Shown here: positions 9,197 through 19,836 of the stretch, piece after piece
Layout of the letters: every line of letters starts with the position of its first letter
Numbering within the stretch: the first letter of the stretch is position 1
NCBI RefSeq assembly: GCF_013387495.1
Contig: NZ_JABZEE010000011.1
Location: 217,456 to 281,455, forward strand
Length of the DNA stretch: 64,000 bases
Source: Streptomyces sp. PKU-EA00015
GTDB taxonomy: Bacteria; Actinomycetota; Actinomycetes; Streptomycetales; Streptomycetaceae
Direction: 5' to 3'
The notes under the pieces: model-generated
The model's database searches: none
The model's input: only the letters and a program-made list of their open reading frames with translations
Told to the model about the DNA's origin: nothing
Position numbers and translations under genes: made by a program

Positions 9197-10320
9197 GACG
9201 ACTCCTTCGTGTCACGGACGTCCGCGCTGCGGGCGTCCGTTTCCTGGGCGTCGCGGGCGGCGACGGCGGGGTGCAGGGGCGCGGTCTCGGGCACTCCGGC
9301 CGGCCGCAGGCGGGCGAACTCCTTGCGCAGCACCGGCACGACCTCCTCGCCGAGGATGTCGAGCTGCTCCAGCACCGTCTTCAGCGGAAGCCCGGCGTGG
9401 TCCATCAGGAACAGCTGGCGCTGGTAGTCGCCGACCGCGTCGCGGAAGCCGAGCGTGCGCTCGACGACCTGCTGCGGGGAGCCGACGGTCAGCGGCGTCT
9501 GCTCGGTGAAGTCCTCCAGCGACGGGCCGTGGCCGTAGACCGGCGCGTTGTCGAAGTAGGGGCGGAACTCCCTTACGGCATCCTGCGAGTTGCGGCGCAT
9601 GAACACCTGGCCGCCGAGCCCGACGATCGCCTGCTCGGGTGTGCCGTGCCCGTAGTGCGCGTAGCGCTCGCGGTAGAGCGCGACCATCTTCTTGGTGTGG
9701 GACATGGGCCAGAAGATGTTGTTGTGGAAGAAGCCGTCGCCGTAGTACGCGGCCTGTTCGGCGATCTCGGGGGAGCGGATCGAGCCGTGCCAGACGAACG
9801 GCGGCACGCCGTCCAGCGGGCGCGGGGTCGCGGTGAAGCCCTGCAACGGCGTGCGGAACTTCCCCTCCCAGTCGACCACGTCCTCCCTCCACAGCCTGTG
9901 GAGAAGCGCGTAGTTCTCGATGGCGAGCGGTATGCCCTGGCGGATGTCCTGCCCGAACCACGGGTAGACCGGGCCGGTGTTGCCGCGGCCCATCATGAGG
10001 TCGACGCGCCCGTCGGCGATGTGCTGGAGGTAGGCGTAGTCCTCGGCGATCTTCACCGGGTCGTTGGTGGTGATCAGCGTGGTCGAGGTGGACAGGATCA
10101 GCCGGTCGGTCCTGGCCGCGACGTGCCCGAGGAGGGTGGTGGGGGACGACGGCACGAAGGGCGGGTTGTGGTGCTCTCCCGTCGCGAAGACGTCCAGGCC
10201 GACCTCCTCCGCCTTCTCGGCGATGGCGATCGTGGCCTTGATCCGCTCGTGCTCGCTCGGCGTGCGGCCGGTGGTCGGGTCGGTCGTGACGTCCCCGACC
10301 GTGAAGATGCCGAACTGCAT
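9193..10320 (-). CDS. Luciferase-like FMN-dependent monooxygenase, CE1758-type
   Basis: 375 residues; MQFGIFTVGDV opens the TIM-barrel fold and FATGEHHNPPF, RTDRLILSTSTTLI and GRVDLMMGRGNTG are conserved luciferase-family segments. It would oxidise an organic substrate with oxygen and FMNH2 provided by the reductase encoded immediately downstream (ATGA overlap). The C-terminal 40 residues are rich in Ala, Pro and Asp and likely disordered. A direct repeat GTTGAAT-GTTGAAC lies 23-36 nt upstream of the start (10343-10356) and may be a MarR/TetR-type operator. Confidence 0.92.
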   Translation of the reverse strand: MQFGIFTVGDVTTDPTTGRTPSEHERIKATIAIAEKAEEVGLDVFATGEHHNPPFVPSSPTTLLGHVAARTDRLILSTSTTLITTNDPVKIAEDYAYLQHIADGRVDLMMGRGNTGPVYPWFGQDIRQGIPLAIENYALLHRLWREDVVDWEGKFRTPLQGFTATPRPLDGVPPFVWHGSIRSPEIAEQAAYYGDGFFHNNIFWPMSHTKKMVALYRERYAHYGHGTPEQAIVGLGGQVFMRRNSQDAVREFRPYFDNAPVYGHGPSLEDFTEQTPLTVGSPQQVVERTLGFRDAVGDYQRQLFLMDHAGLPLKTVLEQLDILGEEVVPVLRKEFARLRPAGVPETAPLHPAVAARDAQETDARSADVRDTKESS

Positions 10321-10468
10321 GGGGGCTCACCTCTCGGGCTGATGGTTGAATGTTGAACTATAGCCCCTCAACAAAGGCCCTCCGGTCCGTATTCCGCCCC
10401 GGCAGCCCCACCCCCGTACCCTGTCCCGTGGCCCCGGCCGGGGCCGGACCCGAGGACCGGAGGCTGCC

Positions 10469-10603
10469 ATGGGCGGACACGAGAGCGAGGAGTGGAAGGA
10501 GCGCGGCGTGGCGCTGCGCGTCTTCGTGTACGTGTTCGCGACCCACCTCTTCGCGGGTTTCGTGTGGCTCCTCTTCTACGTCGGCGAGCACGCGCAGAAG
10601 TGA
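10469..10603 (+). CDS. Small single-pass membrane protein, DUF6126-like
   Basis: A 44-residue reading frame with GGAGG 5 nt before ATG. The charged N-terminus (HESEEWKERG) is followed by one hydrophobic helix, ALRVFVYVFATHLFAGFVW and on, a pattern I recognise from the short DUF6126 proteins of Streptomyces. Function is unknown. It is too short for standard gene callers but start, ribosome site and composition are all convincing. Confidence 0.75.
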   Translation: MGGHESEEWKERGVALRVFVYVFATHLFAGFVWLLFYVGEHAQK

Positions 10604-10639
10604 CCCCGCCGCCGGCCCGCGGCACGACGCCCGCCGGGG

Positions 10640-11428
10640 TCAGCCGGTGCCGCCCGCGCCCGGGAAGAGCTGGCGGAAGGCGTCCGCCGACTCGGTGCCG
10701 GACCGCCCGAACGGCGCGTCGAAGTCCCAGACCAGGAACAGCAGGAACGCGATCAGCGCGCTGAACACCCCCGCCAGCAGCAGTTCACGGAACGAGCGGC
10801 CGATCTGCATCGTGAAGATCAGCCCGATGGTGACGACGGCCCCGCTGATCAGGCCGAACCAGACGATGCCCGGCAGGGTCTCCTCGGCGCCCGAGGCCCG
10901 GGCGCCTCGCGCGTCCTCGGCGGCGGCCACCTGGTCGAGCATCGGCTGGTACGCCTGCGCCTCCAGCTCGTTCGCCGGCTCGCGCTCCGCGACCCCGGTG
11001 CGCACGGTGGCCAGCAGCTCCGTCCCGCGCGGCGACAGCTCCTCCTGGTCGATCATCCGCGGCCACTCCTCCTGCACCACCTCCGAGACGTAGGCGTCGA
11101 CGTTCGTCCGCAGCTGCTCCCGGAAGTCGGCCGGGTACACCTGGGCGCGCTGGGTGACCTCGTGCAGCGCCTGGGCCTCGGCGCGCACGGCGTCCTGGGC
11201 CGCCCCGCGGGCCTCCCAGACACCGGCGATCGCGAGGCCGAGCACGATCGCGTACACGACGCCGACCATCATCACCATGTACTCGAGGACGTCGGGCGTC
11301 TGCGGCGTCCCGGCCGCCTCCATACCGTCCGCAAAGCCCCGCGTCCCGCGCTGTCCGAGGAGCGTGACGACGAGGACGACGGCGCAGGCGGCCGCCGTCA
11401 CGGTGGCGAGCACCAGCCATTCGGTCAT
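10640..11428 (-). CDS. DUF4239 (bestrophin-like) membrane protein
   Basis: 262 residues: an N-terminal helix (LVLATVTAAACAVVLVVTLLG), a second at DVLEYMVMMVGVVYAIVLGLAIAG, a long soluble helical stretch (residues 70-180), then a C-terminal helical pair (IVWFGLISGAVVTIGLIF, LLLAGVFSALIAFLLFLVW). This order matches DUF4239, which is distantly related to bestrophin anion channels. No role is established. It converges on the DUF6126-like gene and lies 47 nt after the proline-rich protein gene on the same strand. Confidence 0.82.
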   Translation of the reverse strand: MTEWLVLATVTAAACAVVLVVTLLGQRGTRGFADGMEAAGTPQTPDVLEYMVMMVGVVYAIVLGLAIAGVWEARGAAQDAVRAEAQALHEVTQRAQVYPADFREQLRTNVDAYVSEVVQEEWPRMIDQEELSPRGTELLATVRTGVAEREPANELEAQAYQPMLDQVAAAEDARGARASGAEETLPGIVWFGLISGAVVTIGLIFTMQIGRSFRELLLAGVFSALIAFLLFLVWDFDAPFGRSGTESADAFRQLFPGAGGTG

Positions 11429-11475
11429 GGGGGATCTCCCGGGGGGTGTGGTGAGGGCGTGGGGCGGAAGCGGAC

Positions 11476-12123
11476 TCAGGCGCGGCCGCGCCGTGCGGCG
11501 GAACCGGAACGGGGGCGCAGCATGGCCGCGGCGAGCACGGCCGGGGTCGTGGTCACCAGCATCAGCACGGTGAGAGGGGTGCCGTCCGCCTCGGGGCCCC
11601 GGAACGCGGGCCGGTAGGCGCGGACGGCGGCCGCCGGAGCCCGCGGCGGGGCGGCGGGCGGTTCGGCCGCGGGCGGCGGCTCATCGGGCGGCGGGGCCGG
11701 AGGCGCAGGGGGTGGCGACGGCGGCTCACTCGCAGGCGCAGGCGCAGGCGGGGGCGGGGGCGGGGGTGCGGGCGGTTCGGGGGCCGGCGGTTCCGGTGCG
11801 GAGGGCGGCTCGGGCGGCTCGTGAGCCGGGGGCTGCGGGGGCGGTGGTACGGGAGGGGCGGTCGGCGGCCGCTTCGGCGGAAGGCAGGCCCCGACGCCGA
11901 TCGTCACGCCGAGGCCGATCCCCACCGGTCCCGGAAGGGACACGGACACCGAGAGGGCCGGCGGCGGCCGATCCGCTTCCGCCTGCCGTCCGGGCGCGGA
12001 CGCCGATACCCCGGCCCACTCCGGTCCGCTGGGGTCCTCGGACGCGGAGGTGCCGATGCCGACCCCCTGCGTGCCGAGAACCGCGACGATCCCGAGTGCG
12101 CTCACCTGCTGCCAACCCGCCAC
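11476..12123 (-). CDS. Proline-rich protein with terminal hydrophobic segments
   Basis: 215 residues. A hydrophobic N-terminus (VSALGIVAVLGTQGVGIG), then a 90-residue stretch made almost only of Pro, Ala and Glu (residues about 85-170), then a C-terminal hydrophobic helix (TVLMLVTTTPAVLAAAMLR) ending in Arg and Ser. That order suits a surface protein whose extended, wall-spanning stalk is held by a C-terminal anchor, but there is no LPxTG sortase signal. Function unknown. The proline region is repetitive at DNA level and may vary in length between strains. Confidence 0.6.
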   Translation of the reverse strand: MAGWQQVSALGIVAVLGTQGVGIGTSASEDPSGPEWAGVSASAPGRQAEADRPPPALSVSVSLPGPVGIGLGVTIGVGACLPPKRPPTAPPVPPPPQPPAHEPPEPPSAPEPPAPEPPAPPPPPPPAPAPASEPPSPPPAPPAPPPDEPPPAAEPPAAPPRAPAAAVRAYRPAFRGPEADGTPLTVLMLVTTTPAVLAAAMLRPRSGSAARRGRA

Positions 12124-12240
12124 GGCGCAAACGGTAGAGGCCGGAACGCGGTCGTATGCCCCAGATCACCCGTATGGATGATGAAAGCACTTTTTTCGAC
12201 CGCGGGGACGATCGTCTTCGGCCGAGCGTGACCGAGTTCA

Positions 12241-12260
12241 TTTTGCACTTTGTTGCAAAA
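12241..12260. promoter_or_regulatory. Palindromic operator candidate upstream of fadH
   Basis: Arms TTTTGCA and TGCAAAA are exact reverse complements separated by CTTTGT. The site lies in an A+T-rich pocket, 57 bp before the fadH start, where the surrounding DNA is over 70% G+C. It fits the size of a TetR- or GntR-type operator; the binding protein is unknown. Confidence 0.5.
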
Positions 12261-12286
12261 GGCTCCGGAGGGCGGCTAGAACTTGA

Positions 12287-14359
<2,073 letters not shown>

Positions 14360-14366
14360 GAACGCG

Positions 14367-14399
14367 TCCCCGTCGGCCTCGGCGAGGGGCCGGCGGGGA
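14367..14399 (+). terminator. Terminator after fadH
   Basis: 12-bp arms TCCCCGTCGGCC and GGCCGGCGGGGA with one G-T mismatch and a 9-nt loop, starting 8 nt after the stop codon. Confidence 0.6.
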
Positions 14400-14543
14400 G
14401 TCATGACCTCGGCGTCGCGGCCGGGAGGCGAGACGTTCGCGGGCGTCCCCCGGCCGTCCGCACCCGTGCCCACAGCCCGGTCACAGGGGTGGCATACGAT
14501 GCGCACGACATTCATAAGACTTCCGTAAGAGGATGTACGCGTC

Positions 14544-15425
14544 ATGGCAGTCCGCACCCCCTCCCGTTCCCTGCGCGGCATATCCGCCGTCGTCGCCCTG
14601 CTCGCGGCCGGCGCCGTGGGGTGCTCGGACGTCGTCGAGAGCGCCAAGAACGGCGCCGAGAAGGTGGCGCGCCAGCGGTCGGTGTTCCAGCTCAACCCCG
14701 GGGACTGCTACAACCCGAACAGCAAGGCGGTCGAGGGCGAGGCGGTCACCATCGAGATGGTGCCCTGCGGCGAGCCGCACCAGGGGCAGGTCGTCGGCGA
14801 GTTCACGCTCGACGACGAGAAGGCGTTCCCCGGCAACGAGGCGATCTGGGCGATCGCCGACGAGCGGTGCCCGGCCGAGGCGGCGAAGTTCGCCCCGGAC
14901 ACCTGGGCGCTCCCCAAGGGCGTCGAGATCTTCTACTACACGCCCACCCAGGAGAGCTGGTCGACCGGCGACCGCGCCGTGAGCTGCTCCTACACCAAGG
15001 AGAAGGGCACCTTCACCGGCTCGCTGAAGACGCCGGGCACCGCGGGGCCCGAGCAGGCCGCGTACCTCAAGGGTGCGAACGCCGTCTACGACGCGCTGTG
15101 GAACAACCAGCCCGAGGCGGAGAGCGTCGAGGACGACCTCGCCGGCTACAAGGCGCAGGCCAAGGCCGTCGCCGCCGCCCTCGACGCGCACGTCAAGGGC
15201 CTTCAGGGCATCGAGGGCGCGGAGACCGGCAAGCTCCGCGCGCAGCTGGAGAAGACCGCCGGCCACTGGAGCAAGGCCGCGAACGCCGCCGACTCCGACG
15301 CGTTCTACCTCTCCTACGACCCTGCCTTCACCGGTCTCGACCCGAACAAGACGGTCGCCGCCCGCAAGGAACTGGGCCTGGCCACCACCGTCCCGGCCGA
15401 CGAGGCCGAGGTCTGGGCGGGCTGA
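14544..15425 (+). CDS. Septum-formation family lipoprotein
   Basis: 293 residues. A signal peptide with lipobox LAAGAVGC places the lipidated Cys at residue 27. The extracellular part contains LNPGDCYNP and VPCGEPHQGQVVGEF, the two half-motifs of the Septum_form domain in which Cys residues probably pair, followed by a helical C-terminal region (residues 180-290). Proteins of this family sit outside the membrane; a link to septation rests on mycobacterial relatives. Single gene, closed by a terminator. Confidence 0.82.
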   Translation: MAVRTPSRSLRGISAVVALLAAGAVGCSDVVESAKNGAEKVARQRSVFQLNPGDCYNPNSKAVEGEAVTIEMVPCGEPHQGQVVGEFTLDDEKAFPGNEAIWAIADERCPAEAAKFAPDTWALPKGVEIFYYTPTQESWSTGDRAVSCSYTKEKGTFTGSLKTPGTAGPEQAAYLKGANAVYDALWNNQPEAESVEDDLAGYKAQAKAVAAALDAHVKGLQGIEGAETGKLRAQLEKTAGHWSKAANAADSDAFYLSYDPAFTGLDPNKTVAARKELGLATTVPADEAEVWAG

Positions 15426-15436
15426 CGCCCCGCGGA

Positions 15437-15465
15437 GCGCGCCCGGTCCCGCGGGCCGGGCGCGC
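15437..15465 (+). terminator. Terminator after the lipoprotein gene
   Basis: Exact 10-bp arms GCGCGCCCGG and CCGGGCGCGC around a 9-nt loop, 12 nt past the stop. Confidence 0.6.
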
Positions 15466-15502
15466 GGCATTCCCCGGGCGGGGCGCGTCCTACGATGCGG
15501 CC

Positions 15503-16060
15503 ATGTCCCTGCCCCACGCGATCCTCACGGCCCTGCTCGAAAAGCCCTCGTCGGGCCTGGAGCTGACGCGCCGGTTCGACCGGTCGATCGGCTACTTCTG
15601 GTCGGCGACCCACCAGCAGATCTACCGCGAGCTGGGAAAACTGGAGCAGGCCGGCCACATCAGGGCACTGCCCCCGGCGCAGCCGACCCGCGGCCAGAAG
15701 AAGGAGTACGAGGTCCTGCCCGCGGGCCGCGAGGAACTGGCCGCCTGGACGGCCCGCCCCGAGGACCCGAAGACCGTACGAGACCCCCTGCTGCTGCGCC
15801 TGCGCGCGGCGGCGGTGGTCGGCGGCGCGGGCCTGGAGGAGGAACTCGTCCGCCACAGGGAGCTGCACCGCGCCCAGTTGGCCGCCTACGAGGAGATCGA
15901 GGCGCGCGACTTCCCGCCGGAGCGCCGGATCACCCAGGAGGACCGGCTGCGTCATGTCGTCCTGCGGGCGGGCATCGAGCTGGAGACGTTCTGGACGAAG
16001 TGGCTGACGGACACGCTGACCGAGCTCGCGCCGGACCGCCGCCGGCCCGGGCGGCCTTAA
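15503..16060 (+). CDS. PadR-family transcriptional regulator
   Basis: 185 residues from ATG 15503. HAILTALLEKPSSGLELTRRFDRSIGYFWSATHQQIYRELGKLEQAGHI is the PadR winged helix (given here in pieces: SSGLELTRRF is helix 2 and HQQIYRELGKLEQAG helix 3), and a C-terminal coiled helix (residues 100-175) would form the dimer. PadR proteins repress genes for phenolic-acid, drug or cell-wall stress responses. No target gene is adjacent in an obvious way: the next gene is on the other strand. Confidence 0.9.
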   Translation: MSLPHAILTALLEKPSSGLELTRRFDRSIGYFWSATHQQIYRELGKLEQAGHIRALPPAQPTRGQKKEYEVLPAGREELAAWTARPEDPKTVRDPLLLRLRAAAVVGGAGLEEELVRHRELHRAQLAAYEEIEARDFPPERRITQEDRLRHVVLRAGIELETFWTKWLTDTLTELAPDRRRPGRP

Positions 16061-16321
16061 CTCCGGGCCCGACCCGGCCGGTTGGGTGGCGGAGGACCGC
16101 CCCTGGCGCATACTCCTGTGCTCCGTCGAGCAGCATCACCTTCACGCGCAACGGTATTCGTCACGAGGGCCGACGACCGTCCGGACGAACTGGTCGGCCA
16201 TGTCTCGAGCTCGCCTCTGCCGACTCTCGCCCGGAGAATCTCCAGAACTGTTCCCGGTCCGTGTCGTCCTTGAGTGAGCGGCCGCTCGTGGCCGGAATGC
16301 GACCTCGTGAGTGCAAGGGGC

Positions 16322-18031
16322 TCAGCCGGGGATGTCCTCGATCCGTTCGCGGTTGAGTAGATACGTCGGCAGATACGGCTGCTTCGCCTCGACAGGGAAC
16401 CCGGCGTCGTACGCGAGGCTCGCCATCGCCAGCGGTCCGAGTGCCACCCGGGAGCGCGGTGCCGCCGATTCGCCCCAGTAGGTGGCGTGGTGTGCGAGGG
16501 CTTCCGTGAGCGCCTCGGCGAAGGCGTCGTGGTCGCGGGTGATCAGGCGGTGGAAGAGGGCGGCCGGCTGGTAGTCGATCAGGTCCACGAAGTCCTTCGG
16601 CGCCCGGGTCACCCCCTCCGGCGCGGACGCCTTCATCGTGGCGATCAGCTTCTCCACGACATCGTCCATAGGGCTCTCGGACCAGTACGTCTGCAGCGTG
16701 TCGATCCAGTGCAGGACGTACTCGTCGACGGAGTCGTCCCGACGCAGAACCTCCAGCGGCACCCGGCACAGCCGGTTGACGCGGTCCCGCTGGCGGCAGA
16801 CGACCGACACATAGAAGGCGTCGAGCCAGGCGCGGGCGTCGGCCGGCGGCTCGGCGGAGATGGCGGGCAACTGCCGCACGAGGTCCTCTCCCAGGTGGCA
16901 CTCCTGCGGCTGCGCGCCGGTGAACAGCGCGGAGCCGAGTTGCACGGCGGCGGCCCACGCGTCCCAGCCCTCGATGCGCGCCACGTCGGGGTCGGCGGCG
17001 CAGTGGGCGTGGGCGAGGGCGAGGGCCGAGCCGAAGGCGTCGCCGAGCCCGGCCGGGTCTTGGGCGAGCCCGGCTGTTGCCTCGACCGTGGTCTGCGTGA
17101 GCTTGTCGATGTCCGGAGCCTCGGCAGTGGCGCGGTCGGCGAGACGTCCGGCGCGGTCGAGGCGGACCAGGCCCTTCATCACTCCGTACAGCTCCGGCGG
17201 CGGCTGCAGCGAGAAGGTACGGGTCTCGTCGTCGATGACCGTGAGCGACGTCAGGGCGCCCCGGTGCCACCAGTAGACCCTCGGGGACAGCGAGCCCGGC
17301 CCGTCCTGGTGGGCGCGGTAGGCATACGCGGCCAGGTCGTTGATGGCGTCGGCCACGGACCCGTCGGTGATCGGGTGGAACGCCAGCAGATGCCGCGTCG
17401 GCACGGCGACGAGGGCTCCGGCGTCCGGGAGCGGCTCGCCGGTCACCTGCCGGGCCAGCTCGGACAGGAACAGCGCCTTGCTCGCGACGAACGGGGAGTC
17501 CCCGTAGACGGAGTGCAGCAACGCATGGCCCTCGATAGTCACTTCCTCGTACTCGACGGGCACGCGCATCAGGTTCGCGTACGCCGCCTCCCCCAGCTCC
17601 TGAAGCCCGGCGCGCTCCACGTCGGGGTCGGTGAGGATCCGCACGGACGTGGGCCGGTCGAGGGCATAGGCGAAGACGAGCCCGTCGGCCACCTGGCGCG
17701 CGTAGCGCATGGCGCCGACGAGGTCAGGGGTGAACGACTCGGTGGGCAGCAGCCGTGCGTGCACACCGTGCAGGAGCTCCTCGGCGCTCTCGTCGCCTGC
17801 GCCGCCCCGCCTCGCCTCCCGCAGGGCGGCGAAGTGCGCCGCCACCATCTCGGGCCAACGTTCCTGGGGCGCTCGGCGGCACAGGTGCGCAAGGTTGTGC
17901 AGGGGGAAGCTGTGGCCGTCCTCGGCGTAGGGGGCGGCGAGGGCCCGCAGACGTACGGCCTGGGCGGCGGTCAGCATCGGCAGGTCGCGGTCGGGGCCGT
18001 CCGGCGTGTCAAGTGCGTTGTCTGCGTTCAC
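16322..18031 (-). CDS. Imm49-type immunity domain protein with an extra N-terminal half
   Basis: About 569 residues from GTG 18031; ATG 17977 and in-frame ATGs at 18064 and 18112 are other possible starts, none with a strong ribosome site. The C-terminal 270 residues match the Imm49 pattern, ending RVALGPLAMASLAYDAGFPVE and YLPTYLLNRE. Imm49 proteins are predicted immunity proteins against polymorphic toxins. The N-terminal half (residues 1-290) has its own organised sequence, including FPLHNLAHLC and RHLLAFHPITDG, and I do not recognise it. No toxin gene is adjacent. It is either a genuine two-domain fusion or a large member of the family. Confidence 0.65.
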   Translation of the reverse strand: MNADNALDTPDGPDRDLPMLTAAQAVRLRALAAPYAEDGHSFPLHNLAHLCRRAPQERWPEMVAAHFAALREARRGGAGDESAEELLHGVHARLLPTESFTPDLVGAMRYARQVADGLVFAYALDRPTSVRILTDPDVERAGLQELGEAAYANLMRVPVEYEEVTIEGHALLHSVYGDSPFVASKALFLSELARQVTGEPLPDAGALVAVPTRHLLAFHPITDGSVADAINDLAAYAYRAHQDGPGSLSPRVYWWHRGALTSLTVIDDETRTFSLQPPPELYGVMKGLVRLDRAGRLADRATAEAPDIDKLTQTTVEATAGLAQDPAGLGDAFGSALALAHAHCAADPDVARIEGWDAWAAAVQLGSALFTGAQPQECHLGEDLVRQLPAISAEPPADARAWLDAFYVSVVCRQRDRVNRLCRVPLEVLRRDDSVDEYVLHWIDTLQTYWSESPMDDVVEKLIATMKASAPEGVTRAPKDFVDLIDYQPAALFHRLITRDHDAFAEALTEALAHHATYWGESAAPRSRVALGPLAMASLAYDAGFPVEAKQPYLPTYLLNRERIEDIPG

Positions 18032-18411
18032 CGTTGTGACTCTACGAGGCGCGTGCGCGGCCATCTGGCGGTGGGTCGCATTCGGAGCCGGTAAGTCGCA
18101 GCACCGCATCACCGAGCCACTGATCCACTTCTACGAGGCTGTCATGCGGCCACTCAGCTCGAGCTTGGAACAGCTCGGCGGCGGCGCGGTGACCGACCCG
18201 GCGGCGCGGCGGCAGATCCAGGTCGATGTCGCCGTGGTGGAGCCCGGGGCGGGCGGCGCGAGGCCGGCGATGCTCTCTACGGGCGGACGGGTCCGCCCGG
18301 CTCTTCGGATGGCCAGGCCGACGGGCCGCCCGACACGCCGTCCCGGTACCGCCCCACCCGGTCGGACGCGCTCCGGATGCAGGGACCCGCGGTGCGTGAG
18401 AACGTCGCCGC
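18032..18411. other. 380-bp gap with a possible coding remnant
   Basis: No gene with a credible start and ribosome site. On the minus strand about 18050-18240 reads as ordinary protein-like sequence (LFQARAEWPHDSLVEVDQWLGDAVLRL), ending at the start of the Imm49 gene; it may be the tail of a lost gene. The rest is featureless GC-rich sequence. Confidence 0.35.
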
Positions 18412-18597
18412 GTGGCTGACTCACTCATCGCCGCCTGCTGTGCGGCAGCGCTCGTCCTGCTCGGCAGGTCCGTCCTCGGTCTGCGCCGGGCAGGTGGCGG
18501 CACCGACCCCTCCGCCGAGGCCCAAGCGGTGACCCTCGCGCTCTACGGCGGCGCGGTGGCGCTCATGACGCTGGGGCTGTTCATCGCGCTGACCTGA
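18412..18597 (+). CDS. Small two-helix membrane protein
   Basis: 61 residues from GTG 18412. Two hydrophobic helices (LIAACCAAALVLLGRSVLGL and VTLALYGGAVALMTLGLF) are joined by a short polar loop. Family not recognised. It converges on the CorA gene with only 10 bp between the stop codons, which supports that both ends are real. Confidence 0.55.
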   Translation: MADSLIAACCAAALVLLGRSVLGLRRAGGGTDPSAEAQAVTLALYGGAVALMTLGLFIALT

Positions 18598-18607
18598 ACC
18601 GCGCCGC

Positions 18608-19711
18608 TCACAGCCAGCCGTTGCGGCGGAAGCTGCGGTGGATGAGCACGCAGGCGGTCGCCATCACGGCCAGGACGAGCGGATAGCCGTAGGTCCAGCG
18701 CAGTTCCGGCATGTGCGTGAAGTTCATGCCGTACACCCCGCAGACCATGGTGGGCACGGCGACGATCGCCGCCCATGCCGTGATCTTGCGCATGTCCTCG
18801 TTCTGGGCGACGGTCACCTGGGCGAGATGCGCCTGGAGGATGGAGTCGAGGAGTCCGTCGAAGGCGTTGATCTGCTCGCTCGTGCGCGCCAGGTGGTCGG
18901 CGACGTCGCGGAAGTACGGCTGGATGTCCTCGCCGACGGGCGGCAGGTGCTCGGCGGCCAGCGTCCGCAGGGGCCGCTCCAGCGGTGTCACGGCCCGCTT
19001 GAGCTCCAGCAGCTCGCGCTTGAGCTGATAGATCCGCCCGGCGTCGCCGCGGCCGGCGTGCTCGCTGAAGACGGCGCTCTCGACGGCGTCCACATCGCTC
19101 TGCATCGCGTCGGCGGCGGCCAGGTAGTCGTCCACCACCTGGTCGGCTATCGCGTGCAGGACGGCGGCCGGGCCCTTGGCCAACTGCTCGGGCACCGTCT
19201 CCAGTTCCTCCCTCAGCGGGCCCAGTGATCCGTGCCGCCCGTGCCCGACCGTGATCACGAAGTCGGCGCCGGCGAAGACCGCGAGCTCGCCGGTGTCCAC
19301 GACCTCGCTGGTGGCGGTCAGTTCCTCGTGCTCGACGTAGCGGCACGTCTTGAACACGGCGAACAGCGTCCCCGTTCCGTCCGGGCCGTCGTAGCGCTGC
19401 ACCTTGGGGCGCTGGGGCGGACGGACCGCGTCGTCGACGGCGAGCGGGTGGAGCCGGAACAGCTCGGCGAGGGCGGCGAGTTCTGCCTCGGCCGGCTCGT
19501 GCAGGCCGATCCACACGAAGCCGCGTCGCGTCTTGCGTGCCGCGCGCAGGGCCTCGTCGGCCGTGTACGGTCCCGGCCGGCGCACCCCGTCCTCGTACAG
19601 CACGCAGTTGACCACGGCGCTGCCGAGCGGTGACCGGGCGGGATGGCTGAGGTCGACGGTGCGGCGGTAGGCACGGCGGACGGCGCGGCGCAGGCTGCGG
19701 ATCATCGGCAC
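18608..19711 (-). CDS. corA: CorA-type Mg2+/Co2+ channel
   Basis: 367 residues. A long soluble N-terminal domain and a stalk helix lead to two C-terminal membrane helices; the pore signature YGMNF follows the first (VPTMVCGVYGMNFTHMPE), and the protein ends in a basic tail RSFRRNGWL, all as in CorA. It forms a pentameric channel that takes up Mg2+ and can pass Co2+ or Ni2+. It is transcribed as a single gene. Confidence 0.94.
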   Translation of the reverse strand: MPMIRSLRRAVRRAYRRTVDLSHPARSPLGSAVVNCVLYEDGVRRPGPYTADEALRAARKTRRGFVWIGLHEPAEAELAALAELFRLHPLAVDDAVRPPQRPKVQRYDGPDGTGTLFAVFKTCRYVEHEELTATSEVVDTGELAVFAGADFVITVGHGRHGSLGPLREELETVPEQLAKGPAAVLHAIADQVVDDYLAAADAMQSDVDAVESAVFSEHAGRGDAGRIYQLKRELLELKRAVTPLERPLRTLAAEHLPPVGEDIQPYFRDVADHLARTSEQINAFDGLLDSILQAHLAQVTVAQNEDMRKITAWAAIVAVPTMVCGVYGMNFTHMPELRWTYGYPLVLAVMATACVLIHRSFRRNGWL

Positions 19712-19836
19712 GGCGGAGCCCTTTCGAGCGACGGACGGTCAGTGTGTCACTCGAGGCCCATGGGGCCCGCCGCGGGGCATCTCGTCGGGTCCATGACGCG
19801 ACGACGCCGTGCCTGCGACCACCGTGGTCCGGAGGT

